Origin: Staphylotrichum longicolle | Lineage: Eukaryota > Ascomycota > Sordariomycetes > Sordariales > Chaetomiaceae | Assembly: GCA_019096155.1 (NCBI GenBank) | Contig: JAHCVI010000001.1 | Coordinates: 7,006,001 to 7,070,000 of the forward strand | Direction of reading: 5' to 3' | Length of the DNA stretch: 64,000 bases | In this document: one piece after another, positions 45,761 through 57,804 of the stretch | Layout of the letters: each line of letters begins with the position of its first letter | Numbering within the stretch: position 1 is the first letter of the stretch | Translations under genes and position numbers: made by a program | Notes under the pieces: generated by a model | Told to the model about the DNA's origin: nothing | Databases searched by the model: none | The model's input: only the letters and a program-made list of their open reading frames with translations

Positions 45761-48700
45761 GATTGAGTTGCTTTGTGTTGCTTTGAGAGGTATGGGCTTC
45801 AAGCTATGAACACTTCCACCCCGACTGCCAAAAACAAGGCAACCTCCTGCCTTCTTATACCAACCAGCCTGGTGTGCTCCCCAAGTGTAAAAGGTACTCG
45901 ACGTGAGTTCGGCGGTCCCGTAGCCTAACCGCCGGAGTTGGAGGGGTTGCTCCCGGGGGATGCGACCTCTCCTCCCCGGACCCGCTTGGCATGGACGCCT
46001 TCACTCTTCATCGGACGGGCCGCCACACCACGATGGAAGAAGGCTCCAACAAAGGTGGCGGCAGCCACAGGGAATCTCGGCGGTGCAAGATTCCTAGATC
46101 GACGACTTCAAGAGTGAGGACACAACGTTGCGTCACTAGAGTCTATCAGCTGTTCAGCAGCCGCAATATTGGGGGGGTTATGACGCTGCGGGTTCCCCGA
46201 CGAAGACGACAGGGCGAACCAGCTGAGGGGAGCTGAGGGACAAGGCGGACCGCACTAGACCCAAAGAAGGCGGGCTGTGTGTGCGCCTTGATCCGTCGGG
46301 TGGGATGCAAGACCTGGACGCGGTCATTGGCGCACGCAGCCCCAAGCCGTGAGTGCGTGGCTGGGTCGGCAGGGGGTCCATCGTCTCGCAGTCGACCTGA
46401 CCAGTGAGGAGCGAGGCGCCGAGAGCCTGATAACGAACGCAAGCTGCCTGGTCGTGATGGAGGGCGGCTTCGGGCTGCGATTCGACAAGAGGACATGGTC
46501 AAGAGGGGCCGCGTGTGGCTCCCTGGTCAAGGTGTGATCCTGCTTGAGCGCCTTCCCAAGTCGGCGCATCGGAGCACGTCGGCGCCCTCACTGCCGTTTG
46601 CAACAGCAGCCGAGCAAGACGCGTGCGCAGGAGCATGAATGTGTCCCGACTCGCCGACGCTCACTCGTCAGCCGCTGATTTGCAAAGACGGGGCTCCGGG
46701 TTACACCAGCTGCACGTTTCCCGTCACATTGATTGCCCAGGCCGACAATCCCGGCAGCAGTCGCGGAGGTGGGGGAGTCGGCTCCGTAAGGCGCCGACGA
46801 TTGTCGCCAGTCGGCGCGATAATGCGTCCATCCAGTCCTGATCAGTTCGCACGCGCATCAGGCCGTTGCCGTTGTGGCTGGTGTCAGGATCTCCGGGGAC
46901 GGTGAGTGCCGAAAGCGCCGGCTGCTCTGGGCTCCCAGGTCACATCAGCTCCGATTTTCGTGAAACATCGGGGCAAACCAAGAGTATATGTCCCGTGTTT
47001 CCCATGCGGGCCGGTGTTTAGCATGCAGCAATAAGCGGACCCAGATTGCGAGGCACGATGCTGTGAACTTGCGGGCCACTCTTCGGTGGTGCCTGTGATG
47101 AGCTGCAAATGCCAGGCGGATGACACAGGCGGGGAAACAAGTGGGTTTCCCCAATCATGGTCCCTGCTCGATGCGACGCCGTTGCAAAGGCGTGGAATGG
47201 GAATCCCACCGCCAGGGCACGCCCAAAGGGCCCAAGAGAAGTGTGTTGCAGAAGCGGGCCATGCAAGATCATGGCGCAATCATCGGCCCCCAATATGCCT
47301 TGGCTTGGGTCAGAGAGGCTCAGAGCAGAGGAGAACGTTGAACGGGCTCAGTCGGGCTGCAGCGCAACACAGCAGCAGCAATCGGGAAGGCGTCGCGTCC
47401 AGGGTGGGATCGCATGTCGGCAGAGATATCGCCTGGTTCGCTGGCCCGGGACTGCAGCCCAGCCCGCAGTTCGACGACACAGCTGGGATGGCGTGGTGTG
47501 CTGCGAGATGAAGGTTGCATTCTTCCATAAGCTCCCTGCCACGGCCTGCCACGGCCTGCCATGGGTGCGGCAGCTGGGTTGTTATCCTCGACCCGCTCTC
47601 CTTCCAGCCACCCCATCCACGCGAGGCTGGAGAGAGCGCGGACAGGTAAGTAACTTGAAACTGGTGCATTCCGTACATGTTCTGTGATTTGCCAACTCCG
47701 CGGCGATGCACGGCTTGACAAAACCCCATGCAATGGGACCCCCGTCGACCGTGCCAACAAGCTGGGAGTCGGAAGCAGTGCTGAAAAACGAAGGAGATGA
47801 GGAATTCGCGATGGCGGGGTCCAACCCTGTTGACGCTGACCAACCAGTTGCGCGGTGGTCCCGTCACGCAGGGCCGACTCACGTTCCACCTTCCAACGGT
47901 CTTCGAGACCCTTCCTGCTTAGCGTGTGCGCTAAGCCCGTCCCGGTAAAGCGCCGAGCTTTGCCCTAGCTCAGCGTTGTGGGGCGTTGGGGCGTCCAGTC
48001 AAGTGGCCAGCCGAGGGAGGGTCTGTCCCCATGCGGAGACTGGCGGGGCCAGACGATTCGCGCGGTTTTTTGAGGTGCAGCGCTGTGGGAGCAGCAGCTA
48101 CCAGCAGCAGGTAGTGTAGGTGGGACACAAAGGGAAGCAGCGAGGCAGCGCGTGGGAGGACGAGGCGACGGGCTTCGTGAGGGGGAAGCGACACCCTCGG
48201 ATAAGAGAGCAGGAGGGCAGGCACGAGACGAGGAGAGACAGGCGGTGATGGAGCAACCTGGACGTGCTTGCCTCGTCAATGCTTGGCCGGGGGTCGGCCG
48301 GGGCTGGGCAGGAAGGTGTCGCTGTGGTAATCTGCCGCCTTGCCTTCCCTTCATCTCACAGTCCCGTCGCTCTCCCTCGTCGGCCGGGTTGTGGTGGACA
48401 GCGCGCCCCACTTCTCCAATTGACTCTTTGACGGTGTCTGATAATTCCCCAAAAAGTGAGACTGAAGTGCATCCACGGCCCCAAAAAATCTACGCTGGAC
48501 ACAGGACACGCTCCAGGTCATCGCTGCCCGCTGCCCGCTGCCCACTGCCCGCACCGGAGAGCCCGCACCGAGCCCGCACACCTTCATGGGCCCTCGGACA
48601 GCTCCAACATCAGCTCCTGCCGACGCCTGAGCTCGGGCAGCTCCTCAGCACACTCGCCCCAATCCGCCCCGCGCAGCCGCGCAGTATGGCCTTGTGATGC

Positions 48701-49093
48701 ATTGCAGCGCTGCTCGACCCCCACCATTGTTGAGCCCGAGTTCTGCAGTACCATGTTGTGTCTGCTGGCCCGAGGAATCCCCTGCCGCTGTCGCTGTCGT
48801 TGATGCGCGAAGCTCCCGAGCCGAGCCTGGTTGGTGGGCGAGCACGCCGCCGCGTCCGCCGCCCCCAAGACGCCCCGAAAGCTAGCATCCTCCGAACAGC
48901 AGCAGCGCCGCTTGGAGCTCGTATTCTCCACGTCGTCGTCGCCAGTCGCCAGTCGCCAGTCGCCCTTCTCTGCTTCTGCTGCTGTCGCCGTGCCGTGCCA
49001 CGCTGCGCCGCCCCGGGTCCGCGCCCGCACCCGCCTGAGGTAGCGTAGCAGCAGCGCTCCGCCTCGCCGTCTCCACGGACCACCGCACGCACC
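45761..49093. other. 3.3-kb gene-free divergent region
   Basis: This lies between the membrane-protein start (-) and the zinc-finger regulator start (+). Open frames here are short, overlapping on both strands and without motifs. There is a short direct repeat (CCACGGCCTG, near 47538-47560). It probably serves as a long upstream region and 5' leader of the regulator gene. Confidence 0.55.
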
Positions 49094-52000
49094 ATGGCCG
49101 CCGAGAACCTTGCGCCGCCGGCCCTGCCGTTGCCGCCGCCCATATCGGCCTCGTCTCGGTCGGACCATGACTCACTGACGGCGCCCTCTCCTACGGTTCT
49201 CACTGCACCCGTCGGGCCCGGCGCCCCTCCGGTTGCACCGGCTGCACCGGTTGCATCCGCTCCTCCCCACCACCACTATGACCCGGCCCTGGATCCCGCC
49301 ATCAAGCATCTGCTGGACCAGCAGGCCGAGATCCAGGCAAGGCTCGCCGCCCTACTCCCTCAAAAATATGGCCCCAACATCAAGCTGGAGCTTGAGATGC
49401 TGCGTCATAAACTTTATGTGCTGCGCGCCTACGCTGACGACAATCGTGAGTTTCCCTTTGCTTCTCCCCGATGTGTCCTCCGCTTTTGTCGTCTGCAAGA
49501 TGGTCTGATCTCCTTGAGTAGAAATATCCGGAAACGTCACGCCCTTGTCCGAGATCGAGGAGGCACGAGCCTTGCAGTACCAGTGCGAGTGCATCGAGAC
49601 GGCCTGCCTTGACCAAGGCATCGACCTCCAGGATCCCAGGGTGCTTGATACACTAAAGTATCACTATCACCGAGACCAGGCTCCCGAGGGGTATGCTGCT
49701 TGGCTGGAGAGGAATCTTGCCCAGTACGACCCTGTGGCTCGGGCGTTCCGTTTGAAAGACAGCTTACCCTTGGGCTTTCGCAGCCATCACTCGTTCAAAT
49801 GTTGGGACGACCGGTGCATGCACTACATCTACGGCTATCCCCATCGAGACGACCGGGATCAGCATTCCAAAGAGCATGTCATCCCCCGCAAGAGAGACTC
49901 GGCCCTCTCTGTTGGAGGCACACCCCCGCTGCTGTTCAACGAGCATCCAAGCCGAAGTCACGGCGCCGACTATAGCAAGCAGACGAGTTCACCGCTGTAC
50001 CTCCCCCGGCCGGCTGCAACTTTCCCGCTCGCCCCCTTGGCCACGAGCAGTCAGGGCAGTCAGGGGAAAGAGCACCGGGACTCGCTAAGGAGCTACTCGT
50101 TTGTCTCCGAGTATCCAGCCGGTCCTCGTGGCTCGGTTGACTCGGAGGTGGACCCCCTGCTGCCACCCCTCAAGCGCAGTCGCGTGGGACAGTCTCGGCT
50201 GGAGTCCATCGAGGAACTTCGCCTCCTTCGAGATATCGGGCCTTGTCTGCGTTGCAGGATACTGCAAAAACCAGTGAGTGAGCCTTGAGTGTGTGCCGCG
50301 CGTTCCCAGCTGACCCCTCAAGTGCGACTCGAACGACCCCTGTCGGCTTTGCCCCGATCCCGCGACCTCTCCGGGGAACGACTTTTGGAAGGCACTTGGC
50401 TGCCAGCGAGGTCCGCTCACCGCCTTCGCCGATATCATGCTCCCAGGTATATAACTCCCTTCTTCCCACAGCAAACCGGCTGTTGCTGAACAAGGCATAG
50501 CCTTCATGGCCCCTAGGCAGGCCCAGACGCCCATGACTTCCCCTCTTGCTGTCCGCCGCAACATGAACGACTTCTTGGAACGCTCCTTTGTTGTTCCACC
50601 AGAGATCGCACGCATGGTCAAGACACATCTGGATTTTGACGACGGGTTCTGGTGGACCGAAGATCTTGCGAACCTCCCGCCAACTAACCCATCCCGCTCT
50701 TCCTTCCACAAAGACGCCATCGAGAGGCCGCCGCCGATTCTCAACGTTCTTGCAGCCAGTTGGAACATGAACGGCACCGTGTACAGTTTCTGGCAGCTCC
50801 TGAAGCTGAGCGGCGTGCTCTCCGACAGTCGAGACTTGGAGGCGACCAATTTCCCGATATTGTACCGCGCTAAGCTGCTCCTTCGAGAGACACTTTTCTA
50901 CGACCTGCAACAGCCGGACCCAGCAGTTCACGGCGAGCCAAGCAGCTCAGCTTCGCACGTAATATTCGACGACACCGACTCGTATGGCCGTTTCCATGTG
51001 CTCTACAACTGCATGATCCAGTTCCTGCAGTCCTTTGACAACCTGATGACACGCCCTGGCCTGCTCGACCCCAAGAGCTGGCTTGCTGGCTTCTTTGCCC
51101 TCTGCATTTTTAGCATAGTGAAGACTATTCTGATTGACCGAGCCACGCATCGCGCTTCAACCCGCCCCTGCACGCCGGCATAGCAGCCATGCACGCCGTT
51201 CATAAGGCGCTCGTCAGCGTCTTTGCATGGTCGACGCCGATGCTCCTTGATGGTCAGGAGATGGACATGAGCCACGATGATCGTGAGCTGTTGGTTTCAG
51301 TCGGCGTGTGTTTTGGCCGGAACTCCTGGGCAGAGCGTGGGATCTCGTCCTCCAAAGACTTTCTCATGCTTCTCAGCAGCGGAGAGATCGAGGGCAATTA
51401 CTACAACGGATTCATCAAGCAGAGGTCGCCAGCAAGGCAGGGGTCGTTTGTCCTGCCGCCGATCACCAAGCCTGGCGAGGAACCCAGAAAGCCTCTCCCT
51501 GATATGCGGCCACTCATCACTTCTTGGGCGCCCGCAGCCCAGGGCCAGCCAGACAGGGAAATGTACGTCTTTAAGGGAGAGCCTGACCGGATGCTCACAT
51601 CGCCGCAAACGATGGACCCAGGGAGGCGGCATACCGTTGCCGAGAGCCCAACCTTTGCGAGGCACCCCGGCCATGTGCTGACATCGCCGGTTCCGACACC
51701 GAGAATGCGAGCCTCTTACCAGCGGCCGCCGTTGAGGAGGGTTTATTGCACGAAATGCAACGAATATCCGGAAGGGTTCCGTGGCGAGCACGAGCTGCGT
51801 CGACACAACGACGCGAAGCATGCCGCCCTCGTGAAGAGGTGGGTTTGCACACAACCGCCGGATCCCCCAAGCTCACCCCAGCCGGTGATACCTCTGGCAA
51901 AGTGCAAGGCCTGCGTCACGCAGAAGCGGTACGGCGCTTACTACAATGCGGCCGCGCATCTCAGGCGAGCCCATTTCAACCCGCATCGTGGCGGCAAGGC

Positions 52001-53420
52001 AAGCGGAGATTGGCCGCCCATGTCGATTTTGAAGGACTGGATGCGCGAGGTCCGCCAGTCGATTGATGTGCACGACCAGGACGACGGGTCCAGCGGTGAA
52101 GACGAAGCCCAGGACTACAAGACAGTGCACGACTTTATTTCGCCTCCACATCGGCGTTCCCCTGTCCCGGAAGCACCGCGTCTGGCACCCGCCCCGCCAG
52201 TGCCTCCGCCAGGCCACGGGCCCCCGTTGTTGGCACCCTCGGTCGACCGGCTCAATGCTGTTGGTCCTCCGCCGATCATCATCCAAAGCGCCCAGAGCGC
52301 CTTCCTGGCGCCTACCCCCTCCCTCAAGAGCGACGAGGGTCCGCATGGATCGACCTCCTCGTCTTCGTCTATACGCAGCCGCTGCCCTCACCCCGAATGC
52401 GGCCGCGTTTTCAAAGACCTCGCGGCTCATATGCTGACACACATGGAGGAGCGGCCGGAAAAATGTCCCATCGAGACCTGCGAGTATCACACCAAGGGCT
52501 TTGCGCGCAAGTATGACAAGAACCGACACGCCCTGACACATTACAAGGGCACAATGGTGTGTCCCTTCTGCCCTGGGGCTGGCACTGCGTACGAAAAGGC
52601 GTTCAACCGGGCAGACGTGTTCAAGCGACACCTTACGGCGGTCCACAATGTCGAACAAACGCCGCCCAACAGCAGGAAGCTGATACTGCCTACTGGCGCC
52701 GGACGAACAGGAGGTGCCGGGGCCAAGTGCAATATCTGCCAGAGCCAGTTTGCCACGGCGCAAGAGTTTTATGAGCATCTGGATGACTGCGTGCTGAATG
52801 TCATTGTCCCCTCGACGCCCAAGACTGCCGGCAGTGGAAGTGGCAGCGCCACCGCGAGGAAGGATTCGACGACCAGGACTCCGACGACAGCGAGCACAGA
52901 GAAGGGCAAAGAACTCGACATTGAGATGGAGGTGCCAAGTTCCCGCGAGGCCACGCAGCCGCGGGTTGAGCAGCCGGACGTGAGCATGGAGCGATCGTAT
53001 GACGTGGATGCCGGGGCTGGGCAGAGGCCGGATAACAAACCCCTTCTTGTCCAGGAAAAGGATCAGATGCATGATCGACAGCTACTGCAACAGAAACAGC
53101 AGCCAGAAGGACGATTCGAGCCTCAGCCCGCCCAACCTTCGGTATCTGCACAAGCATCACAGTCGCAGCCCCAAACTGAAACTCAAGAACCGGAAGCGAA
53201 ACTCGAGATTGAAGTTGCCGCCCCACCTCTCCCGCAGGACGACGACGCGATGGACATCGAGCGATCAAATAGCGCGAGCGCGAGCGTGACGAGCCAGTCG
53301 GAACAGCCGCCGCCAAGCACCGCCGCCAGCGCCAGCCCAAGTGACGCGAGACGCCATACGCTTCTGCGGCCCGAAGTCACGCTGGGCTCGCCGGCGCCGG
53401 AGGGAATGGATATGGATTGA
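49094..53420 (+). CDS. Zn2Cys6-like plus C2H2 zinc-finger regulator, one frame break
   Basis: Exons: 49094-49445, 49522-50273, 50323-50446 and 50501-53420 (introns 76, 49 and 54 bases). The last exon changes frame once between about 51130 and 51165. Adding one base makes the whole 1,383 codons. A Pro/Ala-rich N-terminus and a helical segment (LDPAIKHLLDQQAEIQARLAALLPQ) come first. Then comes a Cys cluster built across intron 2 (PCLRCRILQKPCDSNDPCRLC), spaced like a Zn2Cys6 DNA-binding motif. A long helical middle region follows. C2H2-type fingers come next: YCTKCNEYP..H..H, KCKACVTQKRYGAYYNAAAHLRRAH, CPHPECGRVFKDLAAHMLTH, CPIETCEYHTKGFARKYDKNRHALTH, a CPFCPG..H..H finger and CNICQSQF..H. The tail is Gln/Ser/Pro-rich. 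It is likely a nuclear DNA-binding regulator. Target genes unknown. Confidence 0.85.
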
Positions 53421-54687
53421 GCAGTGAACCAAGCCGGCTGTTCTTGAGAGTCTGTGTTGTTTTGGTCGGTTTGGCGAAGGGGTCGAGTTCGAACCCTATT
53501 CACTTCTTGTATTCTTGAGGGGGCAGGACAGGTTTACGGGGGATTTGTTTTGTATATACACTTTACATTCGTTCAGGTCATGCGTGCATACCTCCACGCA
53601 GTTTTGCTTGCATGGCCTGCCCTTACTTATTCTATTCTACTTTTTTTTTCTTCCTTACTTTCAGGTCTGCCATTTTGTTCTCTTTCTCCACTATCGTGTC
53701 TTATCCCTGCCGATTATTGTTTTGTTCTCATTTTTATTTTTATTCTTCCTATGCCAGGTTATGACTGGTCTTGGTGGCGGGCGCTTAGTCGTCTGGTTTG
53801 TATGGTGGGATATGAAGCTTTAGCGCTGCGCAGGCACGTAAGGCCAGGTCGGGTTGGTTAAAATGGAAATGGAATGGAATGGAATGCAACGAAATGCGAT
53901 ACCTACCTACCTCTCTCTACGGGAGGGCAAGACACGGCGTCTAATCTGTTTTGTGTTGGGAAAGCAGGGACGGGGTGGAGGGAGGCGCATAGGTACTGAG
54001 AAGGGCAGGTGAAAGGGAACGGAGGAGGGAGGAGTTGGGTTTGCGGAGAGGTGACTGACTGACTTGACTCTATGTATCCGTAGACTGATTGATGACTTGA
54101 TGTGCGCAATCGCTTGCGCCGATTCTTTTTGTCCCTTGCTTCTTTGGTGTGGCTTTGAGGGTCCTTTTCTTTTCTTCAAAAGGGGAATGGAGAGATTTGG
54201 GGAATGATGGTAGGAAAGGAGAGGGATGCGGGGATGGAATAGGGGATGTAGTAGCTACAATGAAGCTGGGGGCGTTGGAGACAAGCTTTCGCTTTTTGCA
54301 GGGTCAAGGAAGTCTCCATAACGCCCGCGCGGATCTATGCCTGTCTGCACTGAGGACCAACTGTCCGCCTCACAGGCGGATGTGTTTACTTGTGAAGGCA
54401 GAGCGAGAGGGCGGGACGGTGTGGGTATCAGCCTTTATATTAAACTCCAGAGTGATGCTGATGGCCTATGATGATGATGATGATATATCTGTGAGCAGCG
54501 ACGACATGTCCAACAATAGCGACCGAAACACCACCACACGCCCCCGACTCCCACTAGTGCCCGACTTCTACCCGGTCCAGTCCAGAACAAAGAAGAGTTG
54601 TACTCAGAAGAGTGTTGTTGTCTGACACACGAAGAGAAAAAAGGAACAAACGACACTTTCCACCTTCCCCCTTTTATGCTACACCCA
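53421..54687. other. Intergenic region between convergent genes
   Basis: 1.27 kb between the regulator and the methyltransferase 3' ends. It has T-rich UTR-like sequence near 53640, TGGAA/ATGGA repeats near 53863-53900 and a GATGAT run near 54470. No gene recognised. Confidence 0.55.
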
Positions 54688-57600
54688 TCAAAGCGACTCA
54701 GTATCCAAGCAGATGCGGATCGATCCGCTGCGATCGAGATCCAAACCCGTCGCCTCCGCCACCACCGCCGCCTTCCTCGGCACAGGCGGGAACACGGCCG
54801 CGGCGATGGGAGACACGCCAGCCGGCCTCGGCTTGCGCGCGTACCCCTTGAGCATCCTGAAGCACGAGCCGATCCCGCGCCCCTCCTCCACGACGGCGTG
54901 CACGTTGGCGATCATCTTGCCCGCCTCGCGCATGGCCTCGCCCGGGTTGACCGTGTCGGCGAGCCGGAGCTCCCCCGCGGCCTTCTCCATCTCGGCGCGG
55001 AGCAGCCACCGCTCCCAGCTCCAGCCGGCGGCGATGCCCGTGATGGCGGCGACGTTCTCGCTCGAGCCGGACACCATGGCCTCGAGGCTGTGGACGTGCA
55101 CCGAGGCGGTCGAGTTTCTGGTAGAAGATGATGACGACGACGAGGCGGGGGCGGGAACGGGGACGGCCGAGCGGGGCGGGCGCTTCGGCCCGACGGGGAG
55201 GCAAACCCACGCGCGGCGGACCTCGTCGAAGCCCGCGGTGTGGAGGCGGCCGAGGAAGGAGCGGGTCGGGTTGGGGTCGTAGCCGAGGGTCTGCAGGGCA
55301 AAGTTGAACTCGACGGCCTTTGCGTTGCCCTGGGGACCGGCGTTGACGATGTCGGCGTCGAGGAGCGAGAACTCGAGGTAGCCGCCGGGCTTGAGGACGC
55401 GCATGCACTCGGCGAGGCAGGCGTCCCACTCGTCGGTGCCGTGCTCGCCGAAGAGCTTGAGGACGGCGTGCAGCTCGCGGGCCGAGATGAGGTCGAATTG
55501 GTCGTCGGCAAAGGGGAGCTTGGCGAGGCTCTGAACGGCAACCTGGCGGTGGTTGGGCGGGCCGCGGATGTTGCTGTTGCTGAGCTGGCGGATGGCCTTG
55601 GTGGTGACGGTGTAGATCTTGGTGTTGGGGTACTGGAGGGCGGCGTGCCACGCCCAGTCGCAGGCGCCTTGGCCGGCGAGGTCGAGGATGCGCGCGCGGT
55701 CGCGGCTGACGCCGTCGGGGCCGGGGGCCATGCAGCTCTGGCGGGCGAGGCGCTTGCCGACGGGGGCGGAGATGAGGCGGCCACCGTTGAGCAGCTTGGT
55801 GGCGGCGACCTGCCAGGTGGACATGCGCATCTGGGAGAGGGCCTCGGCTTCCTTGTCGGCGCGGAGCTTCTCCGGGTCGTCGATGATGTTGTCGTCGCCC
55901 CGGACCACGTTGGTGCTCATGCGCTTCTTGGCCGACTGCGGCACCACCGAGAGCTGGAACTTGCCAAGGAGCTGGTTGCGGTGGGCGTCTCTGAGGCAGA
56001 CACGCTGGGCCTGGAGGGCCTCGAAACGCGGCTGGCGGTGGATGAATCCATCGGTGGCAAAGGTCCTCACAACGTAGTCGGTGAAGGCGCGGTAGTAGGA
56101 AGACTCTTGGCGAAGAAGCTTCGAGGGTAGGCTGCGAGGGATGTCCTGCTTGAGGACAACCTCGGAGAAGCGGACCGTCTTCTTCTTGGGCTCAACGAGC
56201 TCGGTCTGTTCGAGTTCTGGCGAGGTAGCCACTGATGGCACCTCGACCTTGTCTTCTGACTCGGACTCATTTTCGGACTCTTCTGAGGCTTCGGTTTCCT
56301 CTGAGAAACCGGCGACGCCTTGGAGGTAGATGCGTTGGGCTGCCAACCACATCTCGGTGCGGTTGATGTGTGACACGGCATTCTCCTCCTGCTTTGCGAC
56401 ATACTCGGAGTCATACTCGGCGATGATCTCGTTGACATCGACTGGGGAGCTGGGTTCCTCGACTGCCGTCTCAGAAACCGGGGCCTCGGGCGTGGGCGCC
56501 TTGGGGGTAAGGGGGACTCTGCAGGCGGTGGTCGGCACGGGGGTCTCTTCTACCCGGATCGCCGTTGGGAGATCTTCCTGGTTCTCGTTCACGGGAAGCT
56601 CGATGACACGCTCGACAATAGCAGACGGCAGGTCGTCGAGGTGCAGCGGCCGTGGTGGAGGTGGCGGGATTCTGTCAGTAGACCGGGACCAGGGGAATTT
56701 GTAAAAGTTCTCGGCGGTGGTTGAGGTCGGGGGGTTGGCCTCCTCTGGCTGGCCGCCGTTCCAGGTGCGCCGGCTCGCAGACGAAAGTTCAGAGAAGAAC
56801 CCGCCCGGAGACGGGATCTCGAGCCTGGTCAGCTCGGCGAGGGATTGTCGGTGAGAAGGAGCCCTGGCAAGGCCACCGCCGGTAATGAGACGCGGGAGCC
56901 GTCGGCGCGCCTCGGTCATCTCTTGTGGCACCTCGATGACCTGGGTGGGCTCCTCCTCGTAATCGGAATCACTGCTAGAGAGGGTTCGGAGAGTCTCGAG
57001 AGCACCTGGCTGGAGACGGACTCCTGACCACTCTTCACCTTCGCTGTCCTGGGCTCCGATCAATGGGGTCGGAGGGGCGGACATCTGGGCCATCTCCTCC
57101 GAGTTGATGCTACCATCGAGAGACGGGGGTGCTGACATGCCAGGGATCTCCTGGGCCTGGCGCAATTCCATAAAGGTCTTGACGGCAGGGGACATCATCA
57201 CGGCGGATGGTGGTGTTGGCGGGATTGGCGACATCAGCTTCTTCGCAGCCGACAGTGTCGACTCCTCCGGGATCACGAGAGGGGCCAAGGACCTCCGCAG
57301 ATCCAGGGACGCGCGCGATGTCCTCCTCACGCTCCTGGAGCTCCTCTGGCGGCCGATACCATTGGCTTGGAGACGTTGCTTTCGTGTGATTTCGTCGTCA
57401 GAGACATCGTAAAGGTCGTCAAACTCGGTCACATCGGTCATGATGCTGTCCCTGTTGTGGCTGACGTTCCACTGGAGGGACGGATTCGACGAGGAAGCCT
57501 GCGAGCTGGCGTCGTCGTTGTCGAGGTCGGGCTCGCCGTCGCTGGCGATGAACGACGGGGTGGCGGGTAGGATGGGGGCAGCGAGGAAGTGCTGGCCTCT

Positions 57601-57804
57601 TGGTGTGGGGAAGTGGTCGCTCATGGGTGAAAGCCACTGCTCAATCTTGTCGATGGACCTCCTGTTCCTCCGCCTCTCGACGAACGAGTCTCTTGCCTGC
57701 TCGGGCTCCTCCATTATAGGATTAAGGGTCCGACCTGGCCTCCTCCGGCCCAGCGGAGAGGGTGGCCGGAATGTGGTTCTTGGTAGCAATACCTGTTCGG
57801 ACAT
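54688..57804 (-). CDS. SAM-dependent methyltransferase with long disordered N-terminus
   Basis: This is a single exon of 1,038 aa from the ATG at 57804 (MSEQVLLPRTTFRPP). The same frame is open for 224 more codons upstream, but that stretch is low complexity and looks like a leader. Residues 1-550 are disordered: acidic and Ser-rich patches, many SPxxP and DSD motifs, a PPPPPRP run, and KKKTVRFSEV, which fits a PP1-docking (RVxF-like) site. Residues about 600-960 carry a class I methyltransferase: motif I RILDLAGQGACDWAWHAAL, then AVQSLAKLPFADDQFDLISA, and CMRVLKPGGYLEFSLLD. The Asp/Glu after strand 2 is not obvious. Similar proteins are conserved in filamentous ascomycetes, but the substrate is unknown. 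It converges with the zinc-finger regulator. Confidence 0.85.
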   Translation of the reverse strand: MSEQVLLPRTTFRPPSPLGRRRPGRTLNPIMEEPEQARDSFVERRRNRRSIDKIEQWLSPMSDHFPTPRGQHFLAAPILPATPSFIASDGEPDLDNDDASSQASSSNPSLQWNVSHNRDSIMTDVTEFDDLYDVSDDEITRKQRLQANGIGRQRSSRSVRRTSRASLDLRRSLAPLVIPEESTLSAAKKLMSPIPPTPPSAVMMSPAVKTFMELRQAQEIPGMSAPPSLDGSINSEEMAQMSAPPTPLIGAQDSEGEEWSGVRLQPGALETLRTLSSSDSDYEEEPTQVIEVPQEMTEARRRLPRLITGGGLARAPSHRQSLAELTRLEIPSPGGFFSELSSASRRTWNGGQPEEANPPTSTTAENFYKFPWSRSTDRIPPPPPRPLHLDDLPSAIVERVIELPVNENQEDLPTAIRVEETPVPTTACRVPLTPKAPTPEAPVSETAVEEPSSPVDVNEIIAEYDSEYVAKQEENAVSHINRTEMWLAAQRIYLQGVAGFSEETEASEESENESESEDKVEVPSVATSPELEQTELVEPKKKTVRFSEVVLKQDIPRSLPSKLLRQESSYYRAFTDYVVRTFATDGFIHRQPRFEALQAQRVCLRDAHRNQLLGKFQLSVVPQSAKKRMSTNVVRGDDNIIDDPEKLRADKEAEALSQMRMSTWQVAATKLLNGGRLISAPVGKRLARQSCMAPGPDGVSRDRARILDLAGQGACDWAWHAALQYPNTKIYTVTTKAIRQLSNSNIRGPPNHRQVAVQSLAKLPFADDQFDLISARELHAVLKLFGEHGTDEWDACLAECMRVLKPGGYLEFSLLDADIVNAGPQGNAKAVEFNFALQTLGYDPNPTRSFLGRLHTAGFDEVRRAWVCLPVGPKRPPRSAVPVPAPASSSSSSSTRNSTASVHVHSLEAMVSGSSENVAAITGIAAGWSWERWLLRAEMEKAAGELRLADTVNPGEAMREAGKMIANVHAVVEEGRGIGSCFRMLKGYARKPRPAGVSPIAAAVFPPVPRKAAVVAEATGLDLDRSGSIRICLDTESL

